Shown: piece after piece, positions 9,293 to 17,388 of the stretch
Layout of the letters: each line of letters begins with the position of its first letter
Position numbering within the stretch: position 1 is the stretch's first letter
Source: Roseivivax lentus
GTDB lineage: Bacteria > Pseudomonadota > Alphaproteobacteria > Rhodobacterales > Rhodobacteraceae
Reading direction: 5' to 3'
Assembly (NCBI RefSeq): GCF_900156805.1
Contig: NZ_FTOQ01000027.1
Span: 1 to 33,981 of the forward strand
Length of the DNA: 33,981 bases
The notes under the pieces: model-generated
What the model was told of the DNA's origin: nothing
The model's input: the letters and a program-made list of their open reading frames with translations, nothing else
Databases searched by the model: none
Translations under genes and position numbers: made by a program

Positions 9293-10597
9293 TCACAGGG
9301 CCAGCTCGGGCATGGACGCCCGGCGCGCTTCGACAAGATCGATGAACTCCTGCGCAACGGCAATCCCTTGGGAATGATCGTAATGGCGCTGCGTCGTGCG
9401 CTCGTCCTTGTGCCCAAGAAGATAAGCGGCTTTCCGTCCGCCCGTAGAGAGATACTCGCTGGCATCCGTCGCGACGTTATCGCGCAGGCGATGCAGCGAC
9501 ACGCGCACGCCGAAGGCGCGCTCAGTCAGGTCACCGGCAAGCCGACCGAGATGCTGTTCGGTGACCGCTTCACCGCGATTGAGCGATGATGGAAACAGGA
9601 AGGTGCCGTCGTCAAAGATCGGCCGGAATTTCTCCAGGTATTCCTCGACAGCCTCGTAGAGCTTTTGACAGGTCAGCAGCCGTTCGAACGGCTCGCCATT
9701 TTTCTGGTCCTCAGGGAGCTTTAACAACCGAGCGGGAAGCCAAATGCGGATCGTGTGATCACCGATCAATTGGAGCGTCGTGCCGGAAGCCAAGGCCGAC
9801 ATGGCGCGTGCGCGCTGGGGCAGGGCGGTCGCCAGGGCCAGCAGAATGCCGTTGCGGAATTCTTTTGCGGCTTGTGTACCTCGGACAGGCCGAACCCGCG
9901 CCGCGTCCATGAGCTCAAACCCGAGATCATAGATACGGCGCGCGCCGACCAGTTGCGCACCGGTTTTCGTGGTGCAGCCTTCTTTGGCGGCGCGTTCTTT
10001 CCAGTCCTGAGCGACGAAATCGCAAGCCTCCGAGGAAAAGCCAGGCGCGATGATCGAGAAACCCGAAAGGATACGCGCGGCGTAATCCGCCGCTGTGCGG
10101 GCGGTGGCGCGATTGGCAACTGCGCGCGCATATGCATCCAGGCTTGCACCTGTGGGTGTCAGTGGCAGCCCGGAGGTCTGGCAGTGATTTGCCCACCGCC
10201 CGAGGGCCAGCGCGACGTTGCGAAGATGCGCTGCGCTCCAGATCCGTGTGCCTTTCACGCGTTCTCCCTGTTTCGATAACGCGCCATGGCCGCTCAATGC
10301 TTCGCGCCATGGACTTGGAAGGGTTTCAACCGCTTCCTCGGCCAGTTGCCAGTCGGTCTTGCGCTTCGTTTTCGCAGAGACGCGGGCGGCGCGGAGCACT
10401 TGCCCGAAATGCGCCGTGGCCTCCGCTCCCCAAATCCCAGCCGCGACGCGCTGCACGTTGGCAAACTCCGCCCAGGCTGTTTTTCCAACCGCTGCAAACC
10501 GGTCTTGCAGGTGTTCCTGGAGTTCACCGTGCTGCGGGACCCTGGAGTAGGGTCCCGCAGCGCGCATGGCGCGCAACAGGGTCAGGTGAGCATTCAT
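9293..10597 (-). CDS. Tyrosine recombinase (smaller of a pair)
   Basis: A 434-residue DNA strand-exchange enzyme. The C-terminal catalytic domain shows the family residues: an Arg region LPQRARAMSAL, then LHRLRDNVAT (the H-x-L-R box), then LLGHKDERTTQRHYDHS with the box-III His and the nucleophile Tyr. The N-terminal half is a helical core-binding region. The ATG at 10597 is preferred because AAGGA lies 9 bases before it; the frame is open to 10663, which would overlap the upstream recombinase. It follows the larger recombinase by 29 bases on the same strand, so the two are probably one transcript. Two unlike tyrosine recombinases side by side recall Tn554-type TnpA/TnpB and RIT-type arrangements, but I do not recognise this exact set. 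Confidence 0.9.
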   Translation of the reverse strand: MNAHLTLLRAMRAAGPYSRVPQHGELQEHLQDRFAAVGKTAWAEFANVQRVAAGIWGAEATAHFGQVLRAARVSAKTKRKTDWQLAEEAVETLPSPWREALSGHGALSKQGERVKGTRIWSAAHLRNVALALGRWANHCQTSGLPLTPTGASLDAYARAVANRATARTAADYAARILSGFSIIAPGFSSEACDFVAQDWKERAAKEGCTTKTGAQLVGARRIYDLGFELMDAARVRPVRGTQAAKEFRNGILLALATALPQRARAMSALASGTTLQLIGDHTIRIWLPARLLKLPEDQKNGEPFERLLTCQKLYEAVEEYLEKFRPIFDDGTFLFPSSLNRGEAVTEQHLGRLAGDLTERAFGVRVSLHRLRDNVATDASEYLSTGGRKAAYLLGHKDERTTQRHYDHSQGIAVAQEFIDLVEARRASMPELAL

Positions 10598-10626
10598 GAT
10601 TGCATGTCCTTGTCTTTTCACGATTC

Positions 10627-12711
10627 TCACGCTGCCTTGCGGCGGTCGAGAACTGCGAGCCATTCGTCCGAGATCAGGTTTTCATCGAGTTCCGCGTAGA
10701 ATTCGATCGTCGTTTCGATGCTTAGATGCCCGAGCAGCTTCTGAACCTTCGGAAGATTGTCGAGGCTCTCCTTCAACCAGATCCAGCCGACCAAATGCCG
10801 AAAGAGATGCGGGTGGATCTTCACGCCGACTTTTCTATGCAGAATCTGGGTCACGCGCTCGAGAAGGGCCCCGTAATGACCGTCTTGGTTTGTCGCGCCT
10901 TGTCCGGGAAAGAGGTACGGATTTGTGCCCGGTCGGTCCTTCACCAGTGCCGGCCTGAGCGTTTGCAGATAGGTTTGCAACAGCCGACTCGTGGAGAGGG
11001 CGAGCACGATGGTCAGATCAGCGTCACCGTCCTGGCGCATCTTCACCTTGGATGCCGGAACGACAATCCGGGCCCGGTCGTCCGGCCAGGTGATCCAGTC
11101 GAGGCGCGCTTGCAAATACGTTCGCGCTCCGCGGCGCGCGTGACAAGAGAATGTCGTGAGCGAGCGCCGCCATGATGTCACGGGCGAGTTCGGCGTCGAC
11201 GACCTCCACAGGTTTCGGCAGGATGCCGTGGCGCTTCCGCCAGGACTTTCGTTTTTGTCGATTATCCTGTTCACGTCTCCCAGGATTTCGCCGCTCAAAT
11301 TGATCGTTTTCTTGATCCTGGCTTCGTTGAATTGCCGCAGCTTTGCCTTGTTGCGCGGGGAAATTCCTTTGAAACCGGCTTTGTGCAGCTTGATCAGATC
11401 GTCGATCACAAGCAGATCGTCCGCGGATCGGCATTGATAGTCTTGGGCAATCTTGCGGATCGATTGCAGTACTTTGTCGATATATGAACTCGGAAATTCG
11501 CCTTGATTGGCCTCTTTGATGGTTTGCGTCGCCGCCTCCAGGAATTCTGGATCGGTCAGTTCTTCGATTGTGTCTGGCGCGATTCCGGTCGACGCTGAGA
11601 GAGCCTTGGCGATCGACACGACATAGCCGCGACGCGTCTTCAGGGTTTCTTCGCTCCACGTGCTCTTTCCAACGAGAACTCCGGCTTTCCGAATGGCATC
11701 GTTCCGCGCACTCCCGCAATCTTGGTCGGGCTGCCCCGAACGCTGAGCCTTTTCCCGGCGCTTGGCAGGAAGCAATGCCTTCTTGTCCGCGATGGGCTCC
11801 TCGTCTTCCTTCGCATCGAGTTCGGCGATGAAGGCTTCGCGCGTCTTTCCGTCTCGGGACATCTGGCCGAGAACCCAGGGCGCGACACGAGCGTCGAATT
11901 CTGCCATCAGCGGAGCAATCCTTTCCTCGGCGACGCCGTATCTGTTGCGTGCATTGGCGAACGGGTGAGTTGCTGTTACAAATCCGAAGTCGGAGAATTC
12001 CGGGTCGTTGGCCAAACGCTTGAGCAGAGTTGCGATCTCGCGCACGTGTTTTTCGCATTGCGCCTCGCTCTTTGGCGATACCGTGATCCGATGGTTGTAG
12101 TAGTCGCCGAGGGTCGCCGTGGTGATCTCTCCCGGAGCGATGTCCACATCATGCAAATACAGCAGAAAGGACCCTGCTGACAGGCGCGCCGACTTCGGGA
12201 GCGCACTTTCTTTGATCGCTTGGTGTGCGTCACGATAGATCCCGGCGATATCGTCAATCCGTCGTCTGCGCCGGTGCGGCTCGCCACGCCCGGCTGCCTT
12301 GATCAGGGCGGAGCGGTAGGTCGCATAGCTGCCTTCGGAGAGATCGAACCGAGCCGCCGTGTTCGCGTCGAAGAAGTCGATCACGTCCTGCTTGCAGACG
12401 GCGCGCAATTCGGGCGTCCACCCGGCGTTGCGGCAGAGCCAACGCAGCTTCGAAGCGAGCGCTCGATCTTCTGTGTTGAGCACCCGAGCGATCAGGTCCG
12501 CGTAAGTCACCCGCGTCTCACCCACAGCAGCGAACAGGTCGTGGCCGGTTGCTTCGGAGAGAGCCGTCAAAGTTGCATGGCGCGGTTTCAGTCCCGGAAT
12601 GTTCAGGATATCGGAGACCGCTTTCGGGTTCAGGCCAGCGCGCAGGGAGAGGGCGCGCATGCTTTCGCCGGAAGAGTCGAAATAGGATCGCAGAAGAGTG
12701 TCGAGTGCCAT
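10627..12711 (-). CDS. Large tyrosine recombinase with an internal out-of-frame patch
   Basis: A 694-residue site-specific recombinase. The N-terminus (about 1-75) looks like a small helix-turn-helix region (MRALSLRAGLNPKAVSDIL). A long helical region follows, then a catalytic domain with HPHLFRH (H-x-x-R), LLGH and the Tyr in TIEFYAELD. The stretch encoded at about 11125-11256 reads poorly in this frame, while the neighbouring frame reads RKSWRKRHGILPKPVEVVD and LARDIMAALAHDILL, which fits this protein type much better. One base lost in the A5 run at 11252-11256 and one gained near 11120-11140 would explain it. The patch covers the expected first catalytic Arg, so activity is in doubt. An AAGGA ribosome site sits 8 bases before ATG; the HTH gene is 30 bases upstream. 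Confidence 0.85.
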   Translation of the reverse strand: MALDTLLRSYFDSSGESMRALSLRAGLNPKAVSDILNIPGLKPRHATLTALSEATGHDLFAAVGETRVTYADLIARVLNTEDRALASKLRWLCRNAGWTPELRAVCKQDVIDFFDANTAARFDLSEGSYATYRSALIKAAGRGEPHRRRRRIDDIAGIYRDAHQAIKESALPKSARLSAGSFLLYLHDVDIAPGEITTATLGDYYNHRITVSPKSEAQCEKHVREIATLLKRLANDPEFSDFGFVTATHPFANARNRYGVAEERIAPLMAEFDARVAPWVLGQMSRDGKTREAFIAELDAKEDEEPIADKKALLPAKRREKAQRSGQPDQDCGSARNDAIRKAGVLVGKSTWSEETLKTRRGYVVSIAKALSASTGIAPDTIEELTDPEFLEAATQTIKEANQGEFPSSYIDKVLQSIRKIAQDYQCRSADDLLVIDDLIKLHKAGFKGISPRNKAKLRQFNEARIKKTINLSGEILGDVNRIIDKNESPGGSATASCRNLWRSSTPNSPVTSWRRSLTTFSCHARRGARTYLQARLDWITWPDDRARIVVPASKVKMRQDGDADLTIVLALSTSRLLQTYLQTLRPALVKDRPGTNPYLFPGQGATNQDGHYGALLERVTQILHRKVGVKIHPHLFRHLVGWIWLKESLDNLPKVQKLLGHLSIETTIEFYAELDENLISDEWLAVLDRRKAA

Positions 12712-12741
12712 TGGTATTTCCTTGTCAGGTATGGGGTGGGG

Positions 12742-12969
12742 TCATTCGAGATCGAGGTCCGGCCTCCCAGGCTCAGGCCGGACCCTCAGCTCGAAGACCG
12801 CCAGCCACTCGTCCTTGATCGTCCACGATTTTCCGAGTTTGACCGCTTGCAGTTTGACCATCCCGTTCGGTGTCGGGCAGCCGTGGTTGATCCAGTCGCG
12901 GATCGTGTGCGGATCGCGCTTGAAGATATCGGCAACCTCGTTCGCGCTGTAATAGGTGGGTTTCTTCAT
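12742..12969 (-). CDS. Small helix-turn-helix (excisionase-like) protein
   Basis: A 75-residue DNA-binding protein. YYSANEVADIFKRDPHTIRDWINHGCPTPNGM is the pattern of a MerR/excisionase-type helix-turn-helix, and the C-terminal half ends in an acidic LDLE tail. The ATG at 12969 has a textbook GGAGG site 6 bases upstream, so I do not use the longer frame that opens at 13155. It leads the three-gene minus-strand module with the two recombinases. By position it could be a directionality factor or an autoregulator acting on the GGAAATTTCC-type repeats about 52-76 bases upstream. The function is inferred from fold and place only. Confidence 0.8.
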   Translation of the reverse strand: MKKPTYYSANEVADIFKRDPHTIRDWINHGCPTPNGMVKLQAVKLGKSWTIKDEWLAVFELRVRPEPGRPDLDLE

Positions 12970-13020
12970 GTGGTGTCCTCCATCATCTCGAGGAGGAAGT
13001 GGGTCCCATGACCCGGTCAC

Positions 13021-13045
13021 GGAAATTTCCGGCGCAGAAATTTCC
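13021..13045. promoter_or_regulatory. Paired GAAATTTCC repeats upstream of the HTH gene
   Basis: GGAAATTTCC (a 10-base palindrome, 13021-13030) is followed after 6 bases by GAAATTTCC (13037-13045). Two near-identical sites 16 bases apart, just upstream of a small DNA-binding gene, suit an operator or a recombinase-arm site. Confidence 0.4.
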
Positions 13046-13097
13046 AATGATACAAGTAATTTGCTTTGAACTTCCGTTCTCGCCGCAGGGTCGAAAA

Positions 13098-13139
13098 GGT
13101 GTCGCGCCGGTAGAAGACATTCACTACCGGGATGACACC
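13098..13139. repeat. Nested inverted repeat beside the mobile module
   Basis: Outer arms GGTGTC (13098-13103) and GACACC (13134-13139) and inner arms CCGGTAG (13107-13113) and CTACCGG (13124-13130) are all perfectly paired, separated by 3-base internal mismatches and a 10-base loop. A short T-run follows at 13141-13145, so it could act as a plus-strand terminator, but no plus-strand gene ends here. It may instead be an end or recombination site of the module. Confidence 0.55.
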
Positions 13140-13219
13140 CTTTTTCCGGATCCAACTTTTTCTTCCGCGATTTCCGTACCGAACCAACGTCCCTGTCAGA
13201 TCAGAAATGGAGACTGACG

Positions 13220-14053
13220 ATGGACTTGAAGACAGACACGGTGATCAAGCGTGATCGGAATGGGCGCTTCGGCGGAGCGGGGGCGTATGTGCCCACGGCC
13301 GAAACGCTGGAATTCGGCCAGCCGCTTAACACTCTGGCGATCACGGACATCGACTTTTTCGAAGGCGAACTGTTCGTTGCCGGCGTGTCGAACGAGGAGT
13401 TCTCCTCCAAGCTGCGGCGCATACCTTTCCCCTTTACGGATGAGATCAGCACCTCCTCCATCGAGATTTGGCACGGGGTCCACGCCCAATACGAAACCCG
13501 TGCGCCGATCATCACCCAGACTGTGACTGAACTCGACGGCGAGCCGACGCTAATCGCGATCTATGCCTGCACGCCTATCGTGCGGATCCCTCTGGCCGAG
13601 CTCAACAACGGTGCAGAGGTGCGTGGGACGATGATTGGAGAGATGGGGTTCGGAAACACGCCGCTGGACATCGTACCCTACGTCAATGCTTGGGACGGAA
13701 GCAGCAACGTGGTGGTGACAAATTCCAACCGGTCCGCCGCCTCGCTGAATCTTGAGGCCGTGGCCGCAGCCGAGCCGATGCCGCATGGCGAGGGCGTAGG
13801 GAACGTCTTTGCCGCGGCTGGCGTGCCGCAGTTCCCGCTGCCGATGAGCGGCACGTTGCACCTCGATACGCTTGACGAGACCTGGGCGGTCGTCATCCGC
13901 CGATCTCCGGATGACCCGACGAACATCCAGCTTCATACCTTGCCGATGCCGTTCTTCTTCGATCGAGCCGATCATATCGTGGAGATGAACTTTCCGTCCG
14001 ATCCGCGCGATCCCTTCGGCTACAAGTCGGCACCGCCGCTTGAGTACAACTGA
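13220..14053 (+). CDS. Protein of unknown function, probably 5'-truncated
   Basis: I do not recognise this 277-residue protein. It is rich in beta-strand-like segments (ITDIDFFEGELFVAGVSNEEF, EPTLIAIYACTPIVRIPLAELNN, SNVVVTNSNRSAASLNLEAV) such as beta-propeller blades give. It has no signal peptide, although its partner gene does. The ATG at 13220 has GGAG 8 bases upstream. The same frame is open back to 13136 and still reads protein-like just before the ATG (LSDQKWRLT), so the real gene may have been longer and lost its 5' part where the recombinase module lies. Its stop overlaps the next gene's start by one base (TGATG), so the two are coupled. Confidence 0.7.
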   Translation: MDLKTDTVIKRDRNGRFGGAGAYVPTAETLEFGQPLNTLAITDIDFFEGELFVAGVSNEEFSSKLRRIPFPFTDEISTSSIEIWHGVHAQYETRAPIITQTVTELDGEPTLIAIYACTPIVRIPLAELNNGAEVRGTMIGEMGFGNTPLDIVPYVNAWDGSSNVVVTNSNRSAASLNLEAVAAAEPMPHGEGVGNVFAAAGVPQFPLPMSGTLHLDTLDETWAVVIRRSPDDPTNIQLHTLPMPFFFDRADHIVEMNFPSDPRDPFGYKSAPPLEYN

Positions 14054-15123
14054 TGAGCGCTCTGGGACATCTGGTGTGGCGAGCATTGCTCGCCGCCCTC
14101 TGCCTCCTGCCGCTGGCCGTGCACGCAGAGGTCATGGCGGACGTGGATGATGCCTCAGGGGCCGTCGTGATCTCCGGGCTCGAAGCCGGTGAGGTCGCCG
14201 CCATGCTCGCCGACCCCGAAATCGTAAGCCTGCGCGTCTCCGGCATCGCGTCGGAAAGGGGCACACCAGTGACCTTGGCCAAGAAAAACGGCGCGCTGGT
14301 CGTCGCCCCCCGCTTTACGCTGATGCCTGGCATGAACTACGTTGTTGCCCTTGGGAACAAAAGCTACCCAGTCTCTCTGCCGGAGCCCATCGCCCCCGCA
14401 CCCATGGTTGTCGCTTTTGCCCCTTCCCAATCCACGATCCCGGCCAATACGCTACGGCTCTACCTGCGTTTCTCCCAACCCATGGCGAGGGGGCAGCTCC
14501 GCGGGGCGGTCATGCTAAGCGATGCCGGTGGGCGCTTGGTAGATCGTCCGTTCCTCTCGCTGGAGACTGAACTATGGGATCCGTCCCAGACCCGCGCGAC
14601 TCTCCTGCTGGATCCCGGCCGCATCAAGCAGGGTGTCGGGCCGAACTTGACCGGCGGCGCACCGCTGCAAGCAGGCCAAAGTTACCGACTGACGGTCACG
14701 GCAGACATGGAAAGCGCGGCAGGTGTTCCGCTCGGGGAGGTTGTCACGATTGCCTTTCGGGCCGGCCCGTCCGAACGCCGCGCGGTCGACCCAACTGATT
14801 GGCACATCGTCCCTCCGCTGGCCGGTAGCCAAGTGCCGCTGACCATCGTCTTCGACCGCATCATGGACAGCGGCGCCGCCCGGCATCTGATCGAGCTTAT
14901 GGGGCCTGACGGTCGCCCCATCCGCGGCATGGTCAGGACCGACGGCGGTGGCTGGAGCCTGACCCCGACCCGGCCTTGGACCGAGGGGCTTCATCATCTC
15001 GTCTTAGCACCTGACCTCGAGGATGTATCCGGCAATTCCGTCGGCTCGGCTTTCGACGCGGAACCGGGAACAATCGGTGCGAGCGAACGGCCGGTGATCC
15101 TGCCCCTCGGGATCGGGAACTGA
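14053..15123 (+). CDS. Exported Ig-like-domain protein of unknown function
   Basis: A 356-residue exported protein. The signal peptide is clear (WRALLAALCLLPLAVHAEV, cleavage near residue 25). Two Ig-like or SbsA-like strand-rich units follow. The first, around residues 120-235, has LRLYLRFSQPMARGQLRGAV and YRLTVTADMESAAGVPL. The second, around 250-350, has PLTIVFDRIMDSGAARHLIEL and LHHLVLAPDLEDVSGN. These resemble the Big_5-type Ig fold, where 'F-x-x-x-M' strands recur. Start and stop of the preceding gene overlap, so the two proteins are probably made together and may form one periplasmic complex. No enzyme motif is visible. Confidence 0.78.
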   Translation: MSALGHLVWRALLAALCLLPLAVHAEVMADVDDASGAVVISGLEAGEVAAMLADPEIVSLRVSGIASERGTPVTLAKKNGALVVAPRFTLMPGMNYVVALGNKSYPVSLPEPIAPAPMVVAFAPSQSTIPANTLRLYLRFSQPMARGQLRGAVMLSDAGGRLVDRPFLSLETELWDPSQTRATLLLDPGRIKQGVGPNLTGGAPLQAGQSYRLTVTADMESAAGVPLGEVVTIAFRAGPSERRAVDPTDWHIVPPLAGSQVPLTIVFDRIMDSGAARHLIELMGPDGRPIRGMVRTDGGGWSLTPTRPWTEGLHHLVLAPDLEDVSGNSVGSAFDAEPGTIGASERPVILPLGIGN

Positions 15124-15212
15124 TAGGACCGACTTCAGCCAACCCGACGCGACGCACCGAGGACGAAACCCAAGCCAAGATCGCCTCACCCAAAACAAGG
15201 AGACCGGATTTA

Positions 15213-16754
15213 ATGCCCGAGAAAACCGTCCCTATCATTGCCGCCAAGACCCCCACGAAGGCCAAGCTCGAGCAGGGCACGTCGTATCTGTGGTGCCGCT
15301 GCGGCCGGTCGAAAAACCAGCCGTTCTGCGATGGCTCTCATGCCGGCACAGGGATCACGCCCCTGCGCTTCACGGCAGAGAAGGACAGCACAGCCACGCT
15401 CTGCCGCTGCAAGGCGAGTGCCAACGCCCCCTTTTGCGATGGCTCGCATGCGCGGTTGGGCGATCTTGAACCGGGTGACCCGTCTCCGGAGCCCCGTTCG
15501 GAGATGCCGCAAGCGCAGCCGACGCCAGAGGAACCCACGGTCGCCCGCATCCACGAATTGGCCCGGGACGGCCTGTCGAAGTTGGGTCACCACGGCGAGA
15601 TGGGCGCCATGGGGGTTCCGCGAAAGGACTTGCCGCATTGGGACGATATCCAGATCCTTCCGGCCCAGGTGGCCCGAAAGCCGTTGCTGGACGATGCGGA
15701 CGTCTCCACCGCCGTCACCATTGGACCGCGCGCAAAGCGGCCCCTCACACTGGACATCCCGCTCTTTGTCTCAGACATGAGCTTTGGCGCGCTCTCCGAA
15801 GAGTCCAAGACAGCGCTCTCGCGGGGTGCGGAGATGGCGGGCACCGGAATCTGTTCGGGAGAGGGCGGGATGCTGCCCGAGGAGCAGGCCGAGAACAGCC
15901 GCTATTTCTATGAGCTCGCCTCGGCCCGGTTCGGCTGGTCGCTGCACCACGTGGCCAAGGTCCAGGCGTTTCATTTCAAGGGCGGCCAAGGGGCAAAGAC
16001 AGGAACCGGCGGCCATCTTCCGGGCGAGAAGGTTCAGGGGAAGATCGCCGAAGTCCGGGGACTCGAACCCGGTCAGGCCGCGATTTCCCCCGCGACGTTC
16101 CCCGAGCTGCATACGCCAGCGGATTTTAGGCGGATCGCGGATGAGGTTCGCGAACGCTCGGGCGGCATTCCCATCGGCTTCAAGCTCTCGGCCAACCACA
16201 TCGAGGACGACATCGACTTCGCTCTGGAGGCCGGTGCCGATTACATCATCCTCGATGGACGAGGCGGCGGCACAGGGGCCGCGCCGCTGATCTTCCGCGA
16301 CCACATCTCGGTCCCGACGATCCCGGCTCTGGCCCGCGCACGGCGGCATCTCGACAGCAGGACGGGCCGCGACGTGACGCTGGTCATCACCGGAGGGCTG
16401 CGCGTGGCGGAGGATTTCGCCAAGGCCTTGGCGCTTGGCGCGGACGCGGTTGCGGTGAGCAATGCCGCGATCCAGGCCGTCGGGTGCATCGCGGCGCGCA
16501 TGTGCAATTCCAACAATTGCCCGACCGGCATCACGACGCAGAAACCGGAATTGCGCAAGCGGCTCGACGTGCAGGTCGGCGCGGAGCGGCTGGCCCGATA
16601 TTTCAGTGCCAGCGTGGAACTGATGCACGTTCTTGCTCGCGCTTGCGGACATGACAGCCTTTCGGGCTTTGGCCCACGCGACATCACCACATGGAAGCGC
16701 GAAATGGCCGAATTGAGCGGCGTCCGCTTTGCCGGGGTCGCGTGGCGGCCATGA
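15213..16754 (+). CDS. Double-CDGSH / glutamate-synthase-type FMN fusion protein
   Basis: A 513-residue redox fusion. The N-terminus has two CDGSH iron-sulfur motifs, each with three Cys and one His: C28, C30, C39, H43 and C64, C66, C75, H79 (both end CDGSH). These should hold two [2Fe-2S] clusters. After a proline-rich linker (about 85-110) comes the FMN-binding barrel of glutamate synthase (about 150-490): SFGALSEESKTALSRGAEMAGTG, GGQGAKTGTGGHLPG, LDGRGGGTGAAPL and CNSNNCPTGITTQ near the C-terminus. There is no glutaminase domain, so it is probably not a full glutamate synthase; an electron-transfer or archaeal-type GltS-like role is possible. An AAGGAG ribosome site lies 10 bases before ATG. 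The hemerythrin gene follows by 61 bases. Confidence 0.9.
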   Translation: MPEKTVPIIAAKTPTKAKLEQGTSYLWCRCGRSKNQPFCDGSHAGTGITPLRFTAEKDSTATLCRCKASANAPFCDGSHARLGDLEPGDPSPEPRSEMPQAQPTPEEPTVARIHELARDGLSKLGHHGEMGAMGVPRKDLPHWDDIQILPAQVARKPLLDDADVSTAVTIGPRAKRPLTLDIPLFVSDMSFGALSEESKTALSRGAEMAGTGICSGEGGMLPEEQAENSRYFYELASARFGWSLHHVAKVQAFHFKGGQGAKTGTGGHLPGEKVQGKIAEVRGLEPGQAAISPATFPELHTPADFRRIADEVRERSGGIPIGFKLSANHIEDDIDFALEAGADYIILDGRGGGTGAAPLIFRDHISVPTIPALARARRHLDSRTGRDVTLVITGGLRVAEDFAKALALGADAVAVSNAAIQAVGCIAARMCNSNNCPTGITTQKPELRKRLDVQVGAERLARYFSASVELMHVLARACGHDSLSGFGPRDITTWKREMAELSGVRFAGVAWRP

Positions 16755-16815
16755 GCCGCCCTGTCTGGTGTCTCTGACCGTCGCGCCACAGATAGCTTGA
16801 GAAAGGAGAGAGCCG

Positions 16816-17382
16816 ATGCTCGACACTTATGCAATTCGTCAGACCGACATGCCCGAAGAGATGCGACTCCTCTTGAACCAATACCCCCGCGACGGGTGGG
16901 AGGCGCATCCCGGTTTCCGGGACAAAACCCGGCAATGGTTGAACGCGCATCGCGGATTCCGAATGCTTGCCGAACGGGTGCGCCTGGATACCGAGGCGCT
17001 GCTGGACAAAGAGATTGCAGCGGATGACTACGCTGCGCGGCTGTCGCTCTACGGCGGTCGCCTCGTCGGCAACCTGCACGGCCATCATGGATGGGAGGAT
17101 CGGAGTTACTTCCCCGAACTCTCCGCCGCCGAGCCACGCTTCGACGCCGGGCTCGAGGTGCTGGAAAAGGATCACGCCGATCTCGACGCTGTGCTTGATG
17201 CGTTCACCCGGCAGGCCAACCGTATCATAAAGCTGACAAGTCTTGACGAAGCGCAGGCCATGGAAGAAGCCGGGGCGCTGCACGGTCAATCACAGGCGAT
17301 CGAGGCCTTTCTCGAACGGCACCTTGGTGATGAGGAAGACCCCGCGGTTCCGATCATTCTCCATCACAGGCTGCGAGGCTGA
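16816..17382 (+). CDS. Hemerythrin-like domain protein
   Basis: A 188-residue helical protein with the metal-ligand pattern of hemerythrin/HHE domains: NAHRGF near residue 38, NLHGHHGWEDRSYFP (about 85-100), LEKDHADLD (about 115-125) and FLERHLGDEED (about 165-175). It would hold a di-iron centre that binds oxygen, NO or another small oxidant in the cytoplasm. A GAAAGGAGAGAG-type ribosome site precedes the ATG. It sits between the CDGSH-FMN fusion and the glutathionyl-hydroquinone reductase-like gene, 6 bases before the latter, so co-expression is likely. The fold is well supported; the ligand is inferred from the family. Confidence 0.87.
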   Translation: MLDTYAIRQTDMPEEMRLLLNQYPRDGWEAHPGFRDKTRQWLNAHRGFRMLAERVRLDTEALLDKEIAADDYAARLSLYGGRLVGNLHGHHGWEDRSYFPELSAAEPRFDAGLEVLEKDHADLDAVLDAFTRQANRIIKLTSLDEAQAMEEAGALHGQSQAIEAFLERHLGDEEDPAVPIILHHRLRG

Positions 17383-17388
17383 AGATCA

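Noticed and set aside
13098-13139. An integron attC site
   Set aside because: The arms do not show the conserved core-site ends, and no integron integrase is nearby.
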